Assembly (NCBI GenBank): GCA_002083395.1
Contig: LWDH01000047.1
Coordinates: 42,139-106,138 of the forward strand
Direction of reading: 5' to 3'
From: Proteobacteria bacterium SG_bin4
GTDB taxonomy: Bacteria; Pseudomonadota; Gammaproteobacteria; Burkholderiales; Nitrosomonadaceae
Length of the DNA stretch: 64,000 nucleotides
Positions 45,464-53,496 of this stretch are shown here, piece by piece. The number at the start of each line of letters is the position of its first letter. Position 1 is the first letter of the stretch. The notes under the pieces were generated by a model, which did no database searches, was not told where the DNA came from, and saw nothing but the letters and a program-made list of their open reading frames with translations. Position numbers and translations under genes: made by a program.

Positions 45464-45792
45464 AGCTGCTGAGTTTCATTTTATTGTTATTGATTGTTGC
45501 ACTGCAATATCCGCTATGGTTCGGTAAAGCAAGCTGGTTGAAAGTCATGCAAGTCGAGCAGGAAGTTGCCGCAGCGCATGCGAATAACTTAGCGCTGCAA
45601 GACCGTAACAACAAGCTCGAAGCAGAAGTCAATGATTTAAAACAAGGATTAGAAGCTATTGAAGAACGTGCACGCAGCGATCTTGGTATGATCAAGGAAG
45701 GCGAGATCCTTTTTCATATCGTCAGAAACAACCCCAAAACTCCGCAATCAGACGCCACACAACCGCTTTCCTCTGAACTCTTCAAAAATTAG
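45460..45792 (+). CDS. ftsB: Cell division protein FtsB
   Basis: This 110-residue bitopic protein has one N-terminal membrane helix (LLSFILLLLIVALQYPLWFG, with the conserved YPLWFG) and a coiled coil (VEQEVAAAHANNLALQDRNN) followed by the family end (IEERARSDLGMIKEGEILF). It acts in the FtsQBL complex at the divisome. The coupling to eno is a well-known proteobacterial arrangement. Confidence 0.96.
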   Translation: MKLLSFILLLLIVALQYPLWFGKASWLKVMQVEQEVAAAHANNLALQDRNNKLEAEVNDLKQGLEAIEERARSDLGMIKEGEILFHIVRNNPKTPQSDATQPLSSELFKN

Positions 45793-45825
45793 ACGACCTA
45801 ATCGTGCGGGTTGATTGATGATTGA

Positions 45826-46035
45826 AGCCATTTTTCAAGCAGCTCAGTCTTGGGCAATTTTAAATATAATGAGACCCTTTGCACGGTGTCATGAGCGGTA
45901 CGAGAATAAGGCAAAAATTTGCGAAAAAGCGGAGTTTACACGGGGTAAATGAGCATTTTTCGCAAATTTTTAACGCAATTATCGTGCCGCGTAGTAACCG
46001 TGCAGAGGTCTCATAATGCTGCTTGAAAAATGGCT
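45826..46035. repeat. 18-bp perfect inverted repeat flanking the MITE
   Basis: AGCCATTTTTCAAGCAGC (45826-45843) is repeated in perfect inverse form at 46018-46035. Without the inserted element the arms would be about 27 nt apart and would form a hairpin after ftsB, perhaps its terminator. The MITE has entered directly beside the right arm. Confidence 0.8.
45871..46012. mobile_element. 142-bp palindromic MITE with 5-bp flanking direct repeats
   Basis: The element begins GAGACC and ends GGTCTC, and is flanked by ATAAT on both sides (45866-45870 and 46013-46017), a likely target duplication (TAA if counted as 3 bp). Its arms match over most of their 57 nt: GAGACC.TTTGCACGGT outside and AAAAATTTGCGAAAAA (45913-45928) against TTTTTCGCAAATTTTT (45956-45971) inside, with a small TTTAC/GTAAA hairpin at the tip. 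It has no coding capacity. The GAGACC..TGCA ends resemble those of IS5-type elements, from which it may derive; this last point is from memory of the family. Confidence 0.8.
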
Positions 46036-46098
46036 GATCCGGTCGCATATCAGCACCATTTACATTTTGTGCTTTATTAGATACTCAGGAGCAAGACA

Positions 46099-46980
46099 AT
46101 GAAAAGAATACTTCTTTTTTTAGCAACGAACTTAGCGATTGTTATTGTTTTAAGCATTACACTCCGCTTATTGGGCTTCGAAAGAATATTGGATGAACAA
46201 GGAAGCGGACTGGATATTAATTCACTGCTCGTATTCGCGGCAGTTTTCGGATTTGGCGGTTCATTCATGTCGCTGGCGATGTCCAAGTGGACCGCCAAAC
46301 GTTTTACCGGCGCGCAAGTCATCGAGATCCCAAGAAATGCGCAGGAACACTGGCTGCTCAGTACGGTCCAGCGCCAGGCGAAAATGGCCGGTATCGGCAT
46401 GCCGGAAGTAGCCATCTACCCCGCGCCGGATGTGAATGCTTTTGCCACCGGCATGTCAAGAAATGACGCCCTGGTTGCGGTCAGCACCGGTCTCTTGGAC
46501 AGCATGAGTCAGGATGAAGCGGAAGCCGTATTGGCGCATGAAGTCAGTCATATTGCTAATGGCGATATGGTGACACTGGCGCTTATCCAAGGTGTCGTCA
46601 ATACCTTCGTCATCTTCCTCTCACGCGTCGTCGGCCACACCATTGACCGTGTAGTATTTAAAAATGAGGAAGGCCATGGACCGGCTTTTTGGGTAACCAC
46701 GATAATTGCTGAAATCGTTCTTGGCGTTCTGGCCAGCATCATCGTCATGTGGTTCAGCCGTCAACGCGAATTTCGCGCCGATGCAGGAGGGGCAAGTTTG
46801 GCAGGCAGAGAAAAAATGATCGCAGCGTTGCAACGCCTGCAACGGGTCCATGAGCAAGCGGCGTTACCCGATCAGTTGGCTGCTTTTGGAATTTCCGGCG
46901 GCAGTAACGGCTTGATGAGATTATTCATGTCGCACCCGCCCCTGGAAGAAAGAATCGCCGCACTGCAAGCTCAGCGTTAA
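46099..46980 (+). CDS. htpX: Membrane-bound zinc metalloprotease HtpX
   Basis: This 293-residue M48 protease takes part in quality control of inner-membrane proteins. Two N-terminal membrane helices, the zinc motif in VLAHEVSHIANGD, two more helices (around 155-220) and the distal glutamate region (REFRADAGGA) are present. Its upstream region contains the MITE. A strong bidirectional terminator follows. Confidence 0.97.
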   Translation: MKRILLFLATNLAIVIVLSITLRLLGFERILDEQGSGLDINSLLVFAAVFGFGGSFMSLAMSKWTAKRFTGAQVIEIPRNAQEHWLLSTVQRQAKMAGIGMPEVAIYPAPDVNAFATGMSRNDALVAVSTGLLDSMSQDEAEAVLAHEVSHIANGDMVTLALIQGVVNTFVIFLSRVVGHTIDRVVFKNEEGHGPAFWVTTIIAEIVLGVLASIIVMWFSRQREFRADAGGASLAGREKMIAALQRLQRVHEQAALPDQLAAFGISGGSNGLMRLFMSHPPLEERIAALQAQR

Positions 46981-47056
46981 CCCATGCACATTAATACTGA
47001 ACCAGAACCACAACAAAGCGTATTTTGTTGTGCGCTTTTCCACGCTTCGAACCATA

Positions 47057-47094
47057 AAAAAAGACCTTCTGAAATAAATCAGAAGGTCTTTTTT
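47057..47094. terminator. Bidirectional intrinsic terminator after htpX
   Basis: AAAAAAGACCTTCTGA (47057-47072) and TCAGAAGGTCTTTTTT (47079-47094) form a perfect 16-bp stem with a 6-nt loop. A/T runs at both ends allow termination of htpX (plus) and of the convergent small gene (minus). Confidence 0.95.
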
Positions 47095-47148
47095 GGTAAT
47101 CCTTTTCTGAAACAGCGGCAATAATAATTTCCGTTGCTACAGCTTCGC

Positions 47149-47496
47149 CTAATAAGAAGTTTCTCTGGAAAAATCTTCCCAAACATAAGGCGGATTCACG
47201 GATGGCTTTAGCGGAAGCCAAAAAGTCGCAGCATCCAGCCCTCCGACCAAGGTACGTCCGACCGTATGCATAAGACCGGTCGCCAGACCAACTGTAATCC
47301 CATAGATTGGTCCGTCTCTTTGGCCGGTTAACACAACATTCTTAGGCAACTCCGTCCAACCAGTGGCAACATTTGCAATTCCACTTACAAATCTTTCGCC
47401 CGAGTTATTGAAATAACTATCTTGTGCAAATGCATGAGACGAGAAAAGGAAAAATACTGCAAGCACCAAAGATAATTTAACAATGCTTCTCATCAA
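47149..47496 (-). CDS. Exosortase system-associated protein, TIGR04073 type
   Basis: The 115-residue protein has a clear signal peptide (cleavage after SSHAFA) and the family pattern SGIANVATGWTELPKNV, YGITVGLATGLMHTVGRTLVGGLDAATFWLP. Members co-occur with exosortase/PEP-CTERM systems, but their role is unknown. The PEP-CTERM protein encoded at 34356-35009 shows that the organism has such a system. It is monocistronic and converges on htpX. Confidence 0.88.
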   Translation of the reverse strand: MMRSIVKLSLVLAVFFLFSSHAFAQDSYFNNSGERFVSGIANVATGWTELPKNVVLTGQRDGPIYGITVGLATGLMHTVGRTLVGGLDAATFWLPLKPSVNPPYVWEDFSRETSY

Positions 47497-47675
47497 AACC
47501 CCCTTTGTACAGTTTTAGAATTTAATTTCTGTTCAGTATGATTTAACAGCAGAAATCAATGAAAGTTTACCTTGTCATTTTTAATCAGACAATTTTAATT
47601 TAACCAAGGCCGGTTGAATTCAACAAATAAACTAAGGATTCAAGTTTTGTTTAAAACTACCTCCTGTGAATAAGA

Positions 47676-47828
47676 AACTCAATTAATTTGACCGGTCAGA
47701 TGGTGTATTACAACAGTACGCGAACTCACCAGGGCAAGATGTGCTGTGGCAAAACCCCAATGCAAACTTTAATTGACGCAAAGGGGGTATGGGACGATAA
47801 AACCACCGCATTGAATAACTGGATTTGA
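47676..47828 (+). pseudogene. C-terminal remnant of an IS481-like transposase
   Basis: An open stretch without its own start encodes the end of a DDE integrase-core transposase: YNSTRTHQGKMCCGKTPM followed by a short tail ending at TGA 47826-47828. This YNxxRxHQGxxxxGxTPM pattern is typical of IS481-type proteins. The rest of the gene is missing, so the element is dead. The CTGTCAGATC..ATCTGAA sequence at about 47858-47875 may be its old terminal repeat. Confidence 0.85.
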
Positions 47829-48381
47829 TCTTACAGGCACTTCGTCAAATCGAGTGACTGTCAGATCGGATCTGAATTACTACACATTAGTATTGAGCAA
47901 CCGATCGCAATTCATGCGCCAATTACAAAATCACTTTTAAATCATCGTCGTTGTTGCGCTTGGCACGATTTGTCAAATTTTAAAGGTACACAATATCGTG
48001 CCGTGACAAAGCTGCCTTGTTGATACAAGCAGCATACGGAGATAGATAACAGCGAACTGGTTGTGGCAGCCACTAATTGCTGCTATTTGCCTTGACAGCA
48101 CCTCGCGCTGTATTTCCCCTCAATAATTCCAGATTTTTATATCTTTCCTTTCGCTTTCGATCCATCAGCAATCATGATGATCACAATTGATCCAATTGCG
48201 ATTTGTTGCACGCTTTATTTATTGATAGGCTTTGATTTGCGTCACAAGCACAATTTTTTAAATCTAAATGCGATTCGACGCGTTGCCTGCTCACTTTTTC
48301 GATACTAGAACGAATGCTATCCAAAAAAATGATTTCTTGTATGATAGTGTGATCTTTCTTCCGAAGCATTTCAGAAATCGC
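47829..48381. other. Gene-free stretch upstream of the SIR2-TPR gene
   Basis: No convincing gene is seen. An inverted repeat GGCACGAT (47962-47969) and ATCGTGCC (47995-48002), each followed by TTGTCA/TGACAA-like sequence, may be a transposon end or a regulatory structure. The promoter of the SIR2-TPR gene should lie in its right part. Confidence 0.4.
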
Positions 48382-50217
48382 ATGGAACCCCGACAAATCA
48401 GCCAAAATTCTTTGGTGCAATTGTTTAAAGATGCCTATGACTCTGAAGGCATACGTTTTTGTTTTTTGCTGGGCGCCGGTGCTTCGGTAAGCTCCAGTAT
48501 ACCGACCGGAGCCACTTTGGCAAAAACTTGGTACGAAGATATTGCAACCATGTTGACTGAGGCAGAACTGCAACAATGGATTACTGACAAGAAAATTAAC
48601 CCTGACAAACTGGCCGAGTCCTACACAGCCATTTATGCGCAACGCTTTGTTAGCAATTACACCGCCGGCTATGAAGCATTACAAAAGCTGATGAGCAAAG
48701 CCGACCCTGGCATCGGTTATTTGATTTTGGCAAAAATCCTAGCTGAGACCCGTCATAGTTTTGTTATCACTACGAACTTTGATTATCTGGTGGAAGATGC
48801 ACTCTTTATGGTGACGAACAAACGTCCAATGATCTGTGGACATGAAGCATTAGCCAATTTCATCCACGCGCAATCAAGCCGTCCGACCATTGTCAAAGTG
48901 CACCGGGATCTGATGCTGGAGCCTTTCAATCACACCAGCAATACGAGTACTCTCAATGAAGCTTGGATCAAAACACTCAGACCTATTGTTAAAGATTTTC
49001 ATCTGGTAGTCATAGGATATGGCGGTAACGATGGTAGCTTAATGGACTACCTCAAGGAATTGCCCGAAGAAAACCGACAACCCATCTATTGGTGCTGCCG
49101 TGAACCCAATAACCTTAGCAGCAAAACAAAATCCCTATTAACCAAGAAAGACTACATTGTTCCAATCCGAGGATTTGATGAACTAATGTATGCATTCAAC
49201 AATATCAGCTCATTCAAAGATTTTATTCACGATTTTAAAGACGATGAATCGAGCGCCCTGATCAAAAATGCCCGGGAAAAGACCTTGAGTTACCGCAAGA
49301 AAATCGATGAGTTGGCTAAACAAACTGACGAAAAAATTAAGGCGGGACAACAACCAGATCCAGGTTTGCAAGCCATTCTGCCGGATTGGTGGGTCGATTT
49401 TCAATCGAAAATCAATCAAACCGATGATGTGAATGAGCAAGAAAAACTTTATCTGGAAGGACTCAAAAAACTTCCGGACAGCGCTCCTCTCCTTGAAAAC
49501 TATGCACTCTTCTTGAAAAATATTCGCAAGGATTATGATCAAGCCGAAAGCTTCTATAAAAAAGCACTGGAATCCGATCCTAATGATGCGGATTATCTCG
49601 GAAACTATGCGAATTTCCTCTGCGATATCCGCAAAGATTACGATCAAGCCGAAAGCTTCTATAAAAAAGCACTGGAATCCGATCCTAATGGTGCGGATTA
49701 TCTCGGAAACTATGCGAATTTCCTCTGCGATATCCGCAAAGATTACGATCAAGCAGAAAGCTTCTATAAAAAAGCACTGGAATCCGATCCTAATGGTGCG
49801 GATTATCTCGGAAACTATGCGAATTTCCTCTGCGATATCCGCAAAGATTACGATCAAGCAGAAAGCTTCTATAAAAAAGCACTGGAATCCGATCCTAATC
49901 ATGCAAATCATCTAGGAAACTATGCCGGCTTTTTATTGGGATTAGGACGTATCGAAGAAGGTGATCAATATCTTTCTCAGACCTTTCATGCAATAAATGA
50001 TAGCCAACAAGCTCTTTTTTTAGAATTATGGTTTTATACGTTAGCGCATTTTCCTGATCGCGCGGATGAAGCTAGAGAGCACATTTATGACTTATTGAAT
50101 AAGGGCATCCGATCAATCGGATGGGATTTTTCCGCCAACATCACCCGGGCACAAATGAACGGATGTCCCTATGTCGATGAATTGCAGGATCTGGCAAAAA
50201 AAATCACTTCTGAATAG
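48382..50217 (+). CDS. SIR2-TPR protein, candidate NAD-consuming defence effector
   Basis: This protein of about 611 residues (ATG at 48382; the frame is open to 48268 and would add 38 residues) starts with a SIR2_2-type domain: LLGAGASVSSSIP (glycine-rich NAD loop, about 29-41), ITTNFDYLVEDAL with Asn132, VKVHRDLM with His174, and VIGYGGNDGS. Asn and His correspond to the residues that cleave NAD in defence SIR2 proteins. After a helical linker come at least four TPR units of 35 residues (about 384-523), almost identical to each other, then a helical end. SIR2-TPR proteins are found among abortive-infection systems. Function here is inferred from architecture and from its place beside transposon debris between core genes. 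Confidence 0.88.
   Translation: MEPRQISQNSLVQLFKDAYDSEGIRFCFLLGAGASVSSSIPTGATLAKTWYEDIATMLTEAELQQWITDKKINPDKLAESYTAIYAQRFVSNYTAGYEALQKLMSKADPGIGYLILAKILAETRHSFVITTNFDYLVEDALFMVTNKRPMICGHEALANFIHAQSSRPTIVKVHRDLMLEPFNHTSNTSTLNEAWIKTLRPIVKDFHLVVIGYGGNDGSLMDYLKELPEENRQPIYWCCREPNNLSSKTKSLLTKKDYIVPIRGFDELMYAFNNISSFKDFIHDFKDDESSALIKNAREKTLSYRKKIDELAKQTDEKIKAGQQPDPGLQAILPDWWVDFQSKINQTDDVNEQEKLYLEGLKKLPDSAPLLENYALFLKNIRKDYDQAESFYKKALESDPNDADYLGNYANFLCDIRKDYDQAESFYKKALESDPNGADYLGNYANFLCDIRKDYDQAESFYKKALESDPNGADYLGNYANFLCDIRKDYDQAESFYKKALESDPNHANHLGNYAGFLLGLGRIEEGDQYLSQTFHAINDSQQALFLELWFYTLAHFPDRADEAREHIYDLLNKGIRSIGWDFSANITRAQMNGCPYVDELQDLAKKITSE
49531..49950 (+). repeat. Tandem 105-bp repeats encoding TPR units
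   Basis: Four units start at 49531, 49636, 49741 and 49846. The second and third differ by one base (a silent GCC/GCA), the first differs from the second by two, and the fourth matches the third for about its first half before diverging. Each encodes RKDYDQAESFYKKALESDPN plus a 15-residue second part. The near-identity points to recent amplification or ongoing homogenisation in frame. Confidence 0.97.
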
Positions 50218-50405
50218 AAAATCGATTTCATCTGTTGCGTTAGCGATTAGTGTTTCGCAGTGATTGGAATGTCACTGGGGCGGTCTACCGATACGATGTA
50301 TTTGCTAATGGTACGTTTGATGAGAGGCTTCTTGGAAGGGTACCCACTGCGATGTGAAATTTCTCTATCCACCGACCCCGGCTTTGTTGAAAGTTTATTC
50401 GCGCA
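50218..50405. other. Gap between the SIR2-TPR gene and rng
   Basis: These 188 bp separate two convergent genes. A 36-codon open stretch on the minus strand (ending at about 50247) was seen but has no start codon or known match. No terminator hairpin was recognised. Confidence 0.3.
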
Positions 50406-51860
50406 CTACATCAAAATGACATCGTACTGTTCTTGGGTATACGATTCTTCGACTTGCAGGCTGATCGGTTTTGCGATGAAATCACCTAATTGCGCCAAGC
50501 TTTGGGATTCTTCGTCGAGGAACAGGTCGATGACTTGCTGGGATGCCAGGATGCGGAATTCGTTGGCTTCGAATTGTCTGGCTTCGCGCAACAGTTCTCG
50601 CAATATCTCGTAACAGACGGTTTGGGCGGTACGGATCTCTCCCCGTCCCTGGCAAGTCGGGCAGGTTTCGCACAACACTTGCGCGAGGCTTTCGCGGGTG
50701 CGTTTGCGCGTCATCTCAACCAGTCCGAGCGCGCTGAATCCGTTGATGGTGATGCGGGTGCGGTCTTTTTGCAATGCTTTTTTCAGCTCCGCCAGCACCG
50801 CATTGCGGTGCTCTTCGGAATCCATATCGATGAAGTCGATGATAATGATGCCGCCGAGGTTACGCAGCCGCAGTTGTCTTGCGATGACTTGCGCGGCTTC
50901 GAGGTTGGTCTTGAAAATAGTGTCGTCAAAATTGCGGACGCCGACAAATCCGCCGGTATTCACGTCCATCGTGGTGAGCGCTTCGGTCTGGTCGATGATC
51001 ACATACCCGCCCGATTTCAAATTGACGCGCTTCGCCAGTGATTTGTCGATTTCTTCTTCTACACCGTAGAGATCGAACAACGGCCGGTCGCCGGTGTATA
51101 ACGTCACTCTTTCTGCAATATTGGTCATGTAATTCCGGGAGAAACGCACCAGCCGGTGATAATTCTCGCGCGAATCCACCAGGATGCGATCGGTATTGTC
51201 ATCGACAAAATCGCGTAACACCCTGTGGCTCAAATCCAGGTCTTGATAGAGCAATACCGGCGCTGCGATTACGATGGATTGCTGTTCGATATCGTGCCAG
51301 AGTCGGTGCAGATATTCGAGATCGGCGCGTAAATCATCTTCATCCGCCGTTTCCGCCATGGTGCGAATGATATACCCGCCCTTTTCCTCGGGAGGAAGAA
51401 TTTGCTGCAGCTTTTCACGAAGCATTTCGCGTTCGCTGTTGTCTTCGATCCGCTGCGATATTCCGATATAGGATTCTTGCGGTAAATAGACCAGCAGCCG
51501 CCCAGCTAGGCTGATTTGCGTCGATAACCGCGCCCCTTTGGTGCCGATTGCATCTTTGATTACTTGCACCACGATGGAATTGCCTTCGTACAGGAGTTTC
51601 TCGATCGGCTTGACTGCGTCACCTTCCTGCATCGAATTGCGGATATCGGCGACATGCAAGAATGCCGCCCGGTCAAGACCGATATCGACGAATGCCGATT
51701 GCATGCCCGGCAGCACCCGGCTTACGCGGCCGTTATAGATATTCCCGACGATGCCTCGCCCGCTGGTTCGTTCGATATGTAGTTCCTGTGTCACCCCTTG
51801 TTCGAGTATCGCCACCCGGGTTTCTTGCGGCGTGATGTTTACCAGAATTTCATTACTCAT
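50406..51860 (-). CDS. rng: Ribonuclease G
   Basis: This 484-residue RNase E/G-family endonuclease processes 16S rRNA 5' ends and some mRNAs. The S1 domain (GIVGNIYNGRVSRVLPGMQ), the catalytic DVNTGGFVG and IDFIDMDSEEHR, and the zinc-link cysteines in CETCPTCQGRG are present. The scaffold domain of RNase E is absent. The ATG at 51860 (MSNEILVN) is preferred to that at 51872. It closes the nadD-rsfS-rlmH-maf-rng group. Confidence 0.97.
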   Translation of the reverse strand: MSNEILVNITPQETRVAILEQGVTQELHIERTSGRGIVGNIYNGRVSRVLPGMQSAFVDIGLDRAAFLHVADIRNSMQEGDAVKPIEKLLYEGNSIVVQVIKDAIGTKGARLSTQISLAGRLLVYLPQESYIGISQRIEDNSEREMLREKLQQILPPEEKGGYIIRTMAETADEDDLRADLEYLHRLWHDIEQQSIVIAAPVLLYQDLDLSHRVLRDFVDDNTDRILVDSRENYHRLVRFSRNYMTNIAERVTLYTGDRPLFDLYGVEEEIDKSLAKRVNLKSGGYVIIDQTEALTTMDVNTGGFVGVRNFDDTIFKTNLEAAQVIARQLRLRNLGGIIIIDFIDMDSEEHRNAVLAELKKALQKDRTRITINGFSALGLVEMTRKRTRESLAQVLCETCPTCQGRGEIRTAQTVCYEILRELLREARQFEANEFRILASQQVIDLFLDEESQSLAQLGDFIAKPISLQVEESYTQEQYDVILM

Positions 51861-51933
51861 GCCAGTGATCAATCATGTCCAATAAATCAGTGTAATCACG
51901 ATTTCAAATCGTTATAGTTGTTTACTTGCGCGA

Positions 51934-52551
51934 TCAAATGATGGTGATGCCTACTTCTTCGAGCAATTGCGCTGTTTCATAGAGCGGCAACCCCATGATG
52001 CCGCTGTAACTTCCTGAAATCTCTGCAATGAACGCAGCCGCCATGCCTTGAATCGCATAAGCACCCGCTTTATCCAGCACATGATGATTGGTTACAAAAT
52101 TCCGAATTTCCTTTTCACTGAGTTCACGGAAACGGACGGTGGAAGTCGATAATCTGATTTGCAGAACGTCGTTTACCACAACGCCGATCGCTGTCATTAC
52201 TTGATGCGAACGGCCGGACAAGGTTTTCAGCATGATCACGGCATCGTCTTTATCGCGCGGTTTTCCCATAATGCAACCGTCGATCGTCACAACGGTATCG
52301 GCTGCTAACACCGGAAAAATGGGTAAACGCCGTTGCAACACCTTATTCCAACCTTCACTGGCTTTTGTTCGCGTAATCCGGTAAATGTAATCCTTGGGTG
52401 CTTCATTATCGAGCGGTTGCTCATCGATATCGATGGCGCGGCCGGCTGTTTCACGCATCATCAATAAATTGAACTTCACGCCGATTTGTCTTAACAATTC
52501 GCGTCTTCTGGGGCTTCTGGAAGCAAGGTATATTTGATTATCTTGAAACAT
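51934..52551 (-). CDS. maf: Maf-like nucleoside triphosphate pyrophosphatase
   Basis: This 205-residue protein has the Maf signature LASRSPRRRELLRQIG, the DTVV acid motif and GKPRDKDDA. It hydrolyses non-canonical or excess dTTP/UTP-type nucleotides (YhdE branch). The position before rng is conserved in many proteobacteria. Confidence 0.95.
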   Translation of the reverse strand: MFQDNQIYLASRSPRRRELLRQIGVKFNLLMMRETAGRAIDIDEQPLDNEAPKDYIYRITRTKASEGWNKVLQRRLPIFPVLAADTVVTIDGCIMGKPRDKDDAVIMLKTLSGRSHQVMTAIGVVVNDVLQIRLSTSTVRFRELSEKEIRNFVTNHHVLDKAGAYAIQGMAAAFIAEISGSYSGIMGLPLYETAQLLEEVGITII

Positions 52552-52660
52552 AACGAGCGCAAGTTACAATCATAAAAACATTAAGCAGCGGTTGCGATCA
52601 ACCGATTCCCGGATCTTACAATAAAAAGGATTCCTCATGATTCGTTGGAATTTCTGGCAA

Positions 52661-53131
52661 TTAATCCCGATGATAGGGATGATTTTTGATAATCGATACC
52701 GCGCGATAGAGCTGTTCCGCCAACAATACCCGGGCGAGTCCGTGCGGCAAGGTAAGTTTCGATAGCGCAATCAACTCATTACCGCCACTTTTGATGTCGC
52801 GGTGAAGACCATCGGCGCCACCGATGACAAACGCCACCGGATCGCCTCGAACCATCCACTCTTGCAAAGCCAGCGCAAATTCTTTGGTGGACCAATGCTG
52901 GCCCCGCTCATCGAGTACTTTGATCTGGCAATGCGGCGGCATTGCTATTTTAATTCTCTGATATTCCAACGATAATAGCTGTTCGATCGACTTTCCGGCA
53001 GTCCGTTTTTCAGGTTTGACTTCGATCAGATTAATCATGATTTCTCTTGGCAACCGCTTGATATATTCGCTGAAACCGTTATTGATCCAGTCAGGCAGTT
53101 TATTTCCGACAGCAATGATGAATAATTTCAT
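52661..53131 (-). CDS. rlmH: 23S rRNA pseudouridine-1915 N3-methyltransferase
   Basis: This 156-residue SPOUT methyltransferase acts on the 70S ribosome. The knot region VAFVIGGADGLHRD and the C-terminal EQLYRAVSIIKNHPYHRD are characteristic. The ATG at 53131 (MKLFIIAVG) is chosen; an earlier ATG at 53140 adds three residues. It is encoded after rsfS, as usual. Confidence 0.97.
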   Translation of the reverse strand: MKLFIIAVGNKLPDWINNGFSEYIKRLPREIMINLIEVKPEKRTAGKSIEQLLSLEYQRIKIAMPPHCQIKVLDERGQHWSTKEFALALQEWMVRGDPVAFVIGGADGLHRDIKSGGNELIALSKLTLPHGLARVLLAEQLYRAVSIIKNHPYHRD

Positions 53132-53143
53132 GATTACCAATTA

Positions 53144-53491
53144 TCACGCGATATCGGATGAAGCAGCCGCCTGGCCAGACCATAAAGCCTTTAAGTTGTA
53201 GTAATCACGAATGGCTGGCAGCATGATATGCACGATTACATCCCCTAGATCAACCAATAGCCATTCCCCGGTTTGTTCGCCTTCCACGCTGTAAATTCTT
53301 CCGCCGGCGGCTTTGACTTTTTCCTGCACGTTATTAGCAAGCGCTTTTGCTTGCCGGGTGGAATCGGCGCTGGCAATAACAATGTATTCAAACATGGAGG
53401 TGATTTTGGCGACATCGATGACATCAATATCATGCGCTTTAATTTCTTCCAACGCATCAATCACTATCGTCATTAGTTCTTTAGAATTCAT
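53144..53491 (-). CDS. rsfS: Ribosomal silencing factor RsfS
   Basis: This 115-residue protein binds uL14 and blocks joining of ribosomal subunits in poor conditions. It has the conserved KAHDIDVIDV, YIVIASADSTRQ, GEWLLVDLGDVIVHIM and the YYNLKALW end. It is encoded 5 bp after nadD and 12 bp before rlmH. Confidence 0.97.
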   Translation of the reverse strand: MNSKELMTIVIDALEEIKAHDIDVIDVAKITSMFEYIVIASADSTRQAKALANNVQEKVKAAGGRIYSVEGEQTGEWLLVDLGDVIVHIMLPAIRDYYNLKALWSGQAAASSDIA

Positions 53492-53496
53492 ATCGT

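Noticed and set aside
48181..48642. 153-codon minus-strand frame over the start of the SIR2-TPR gene
   Set aside because: It is antisense to a well-supported coding region and shows no domain.
49210..49911. Long minus-strand frame across the TPR repeats
   Set aside because: Its repeated protein is simply the antisense of the 105-bp units; the plus frame encodes clear TPRs.
49531..49950. CRISPR-like array
   Set aside because: The repeats are directly adjacent coding units of 105 bp with no unique spacers.
50247..50360. 36-codon minus-strand stretch after rng
   Set aside because: No start codon in frame and a stop upstream; could be a gene remnant, but nothing supports it.
50260..50613. Plus-strand frame overlapping the end of rng
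   Set aside because: Most of it is antisense to rng and the remainder matches nothing known.
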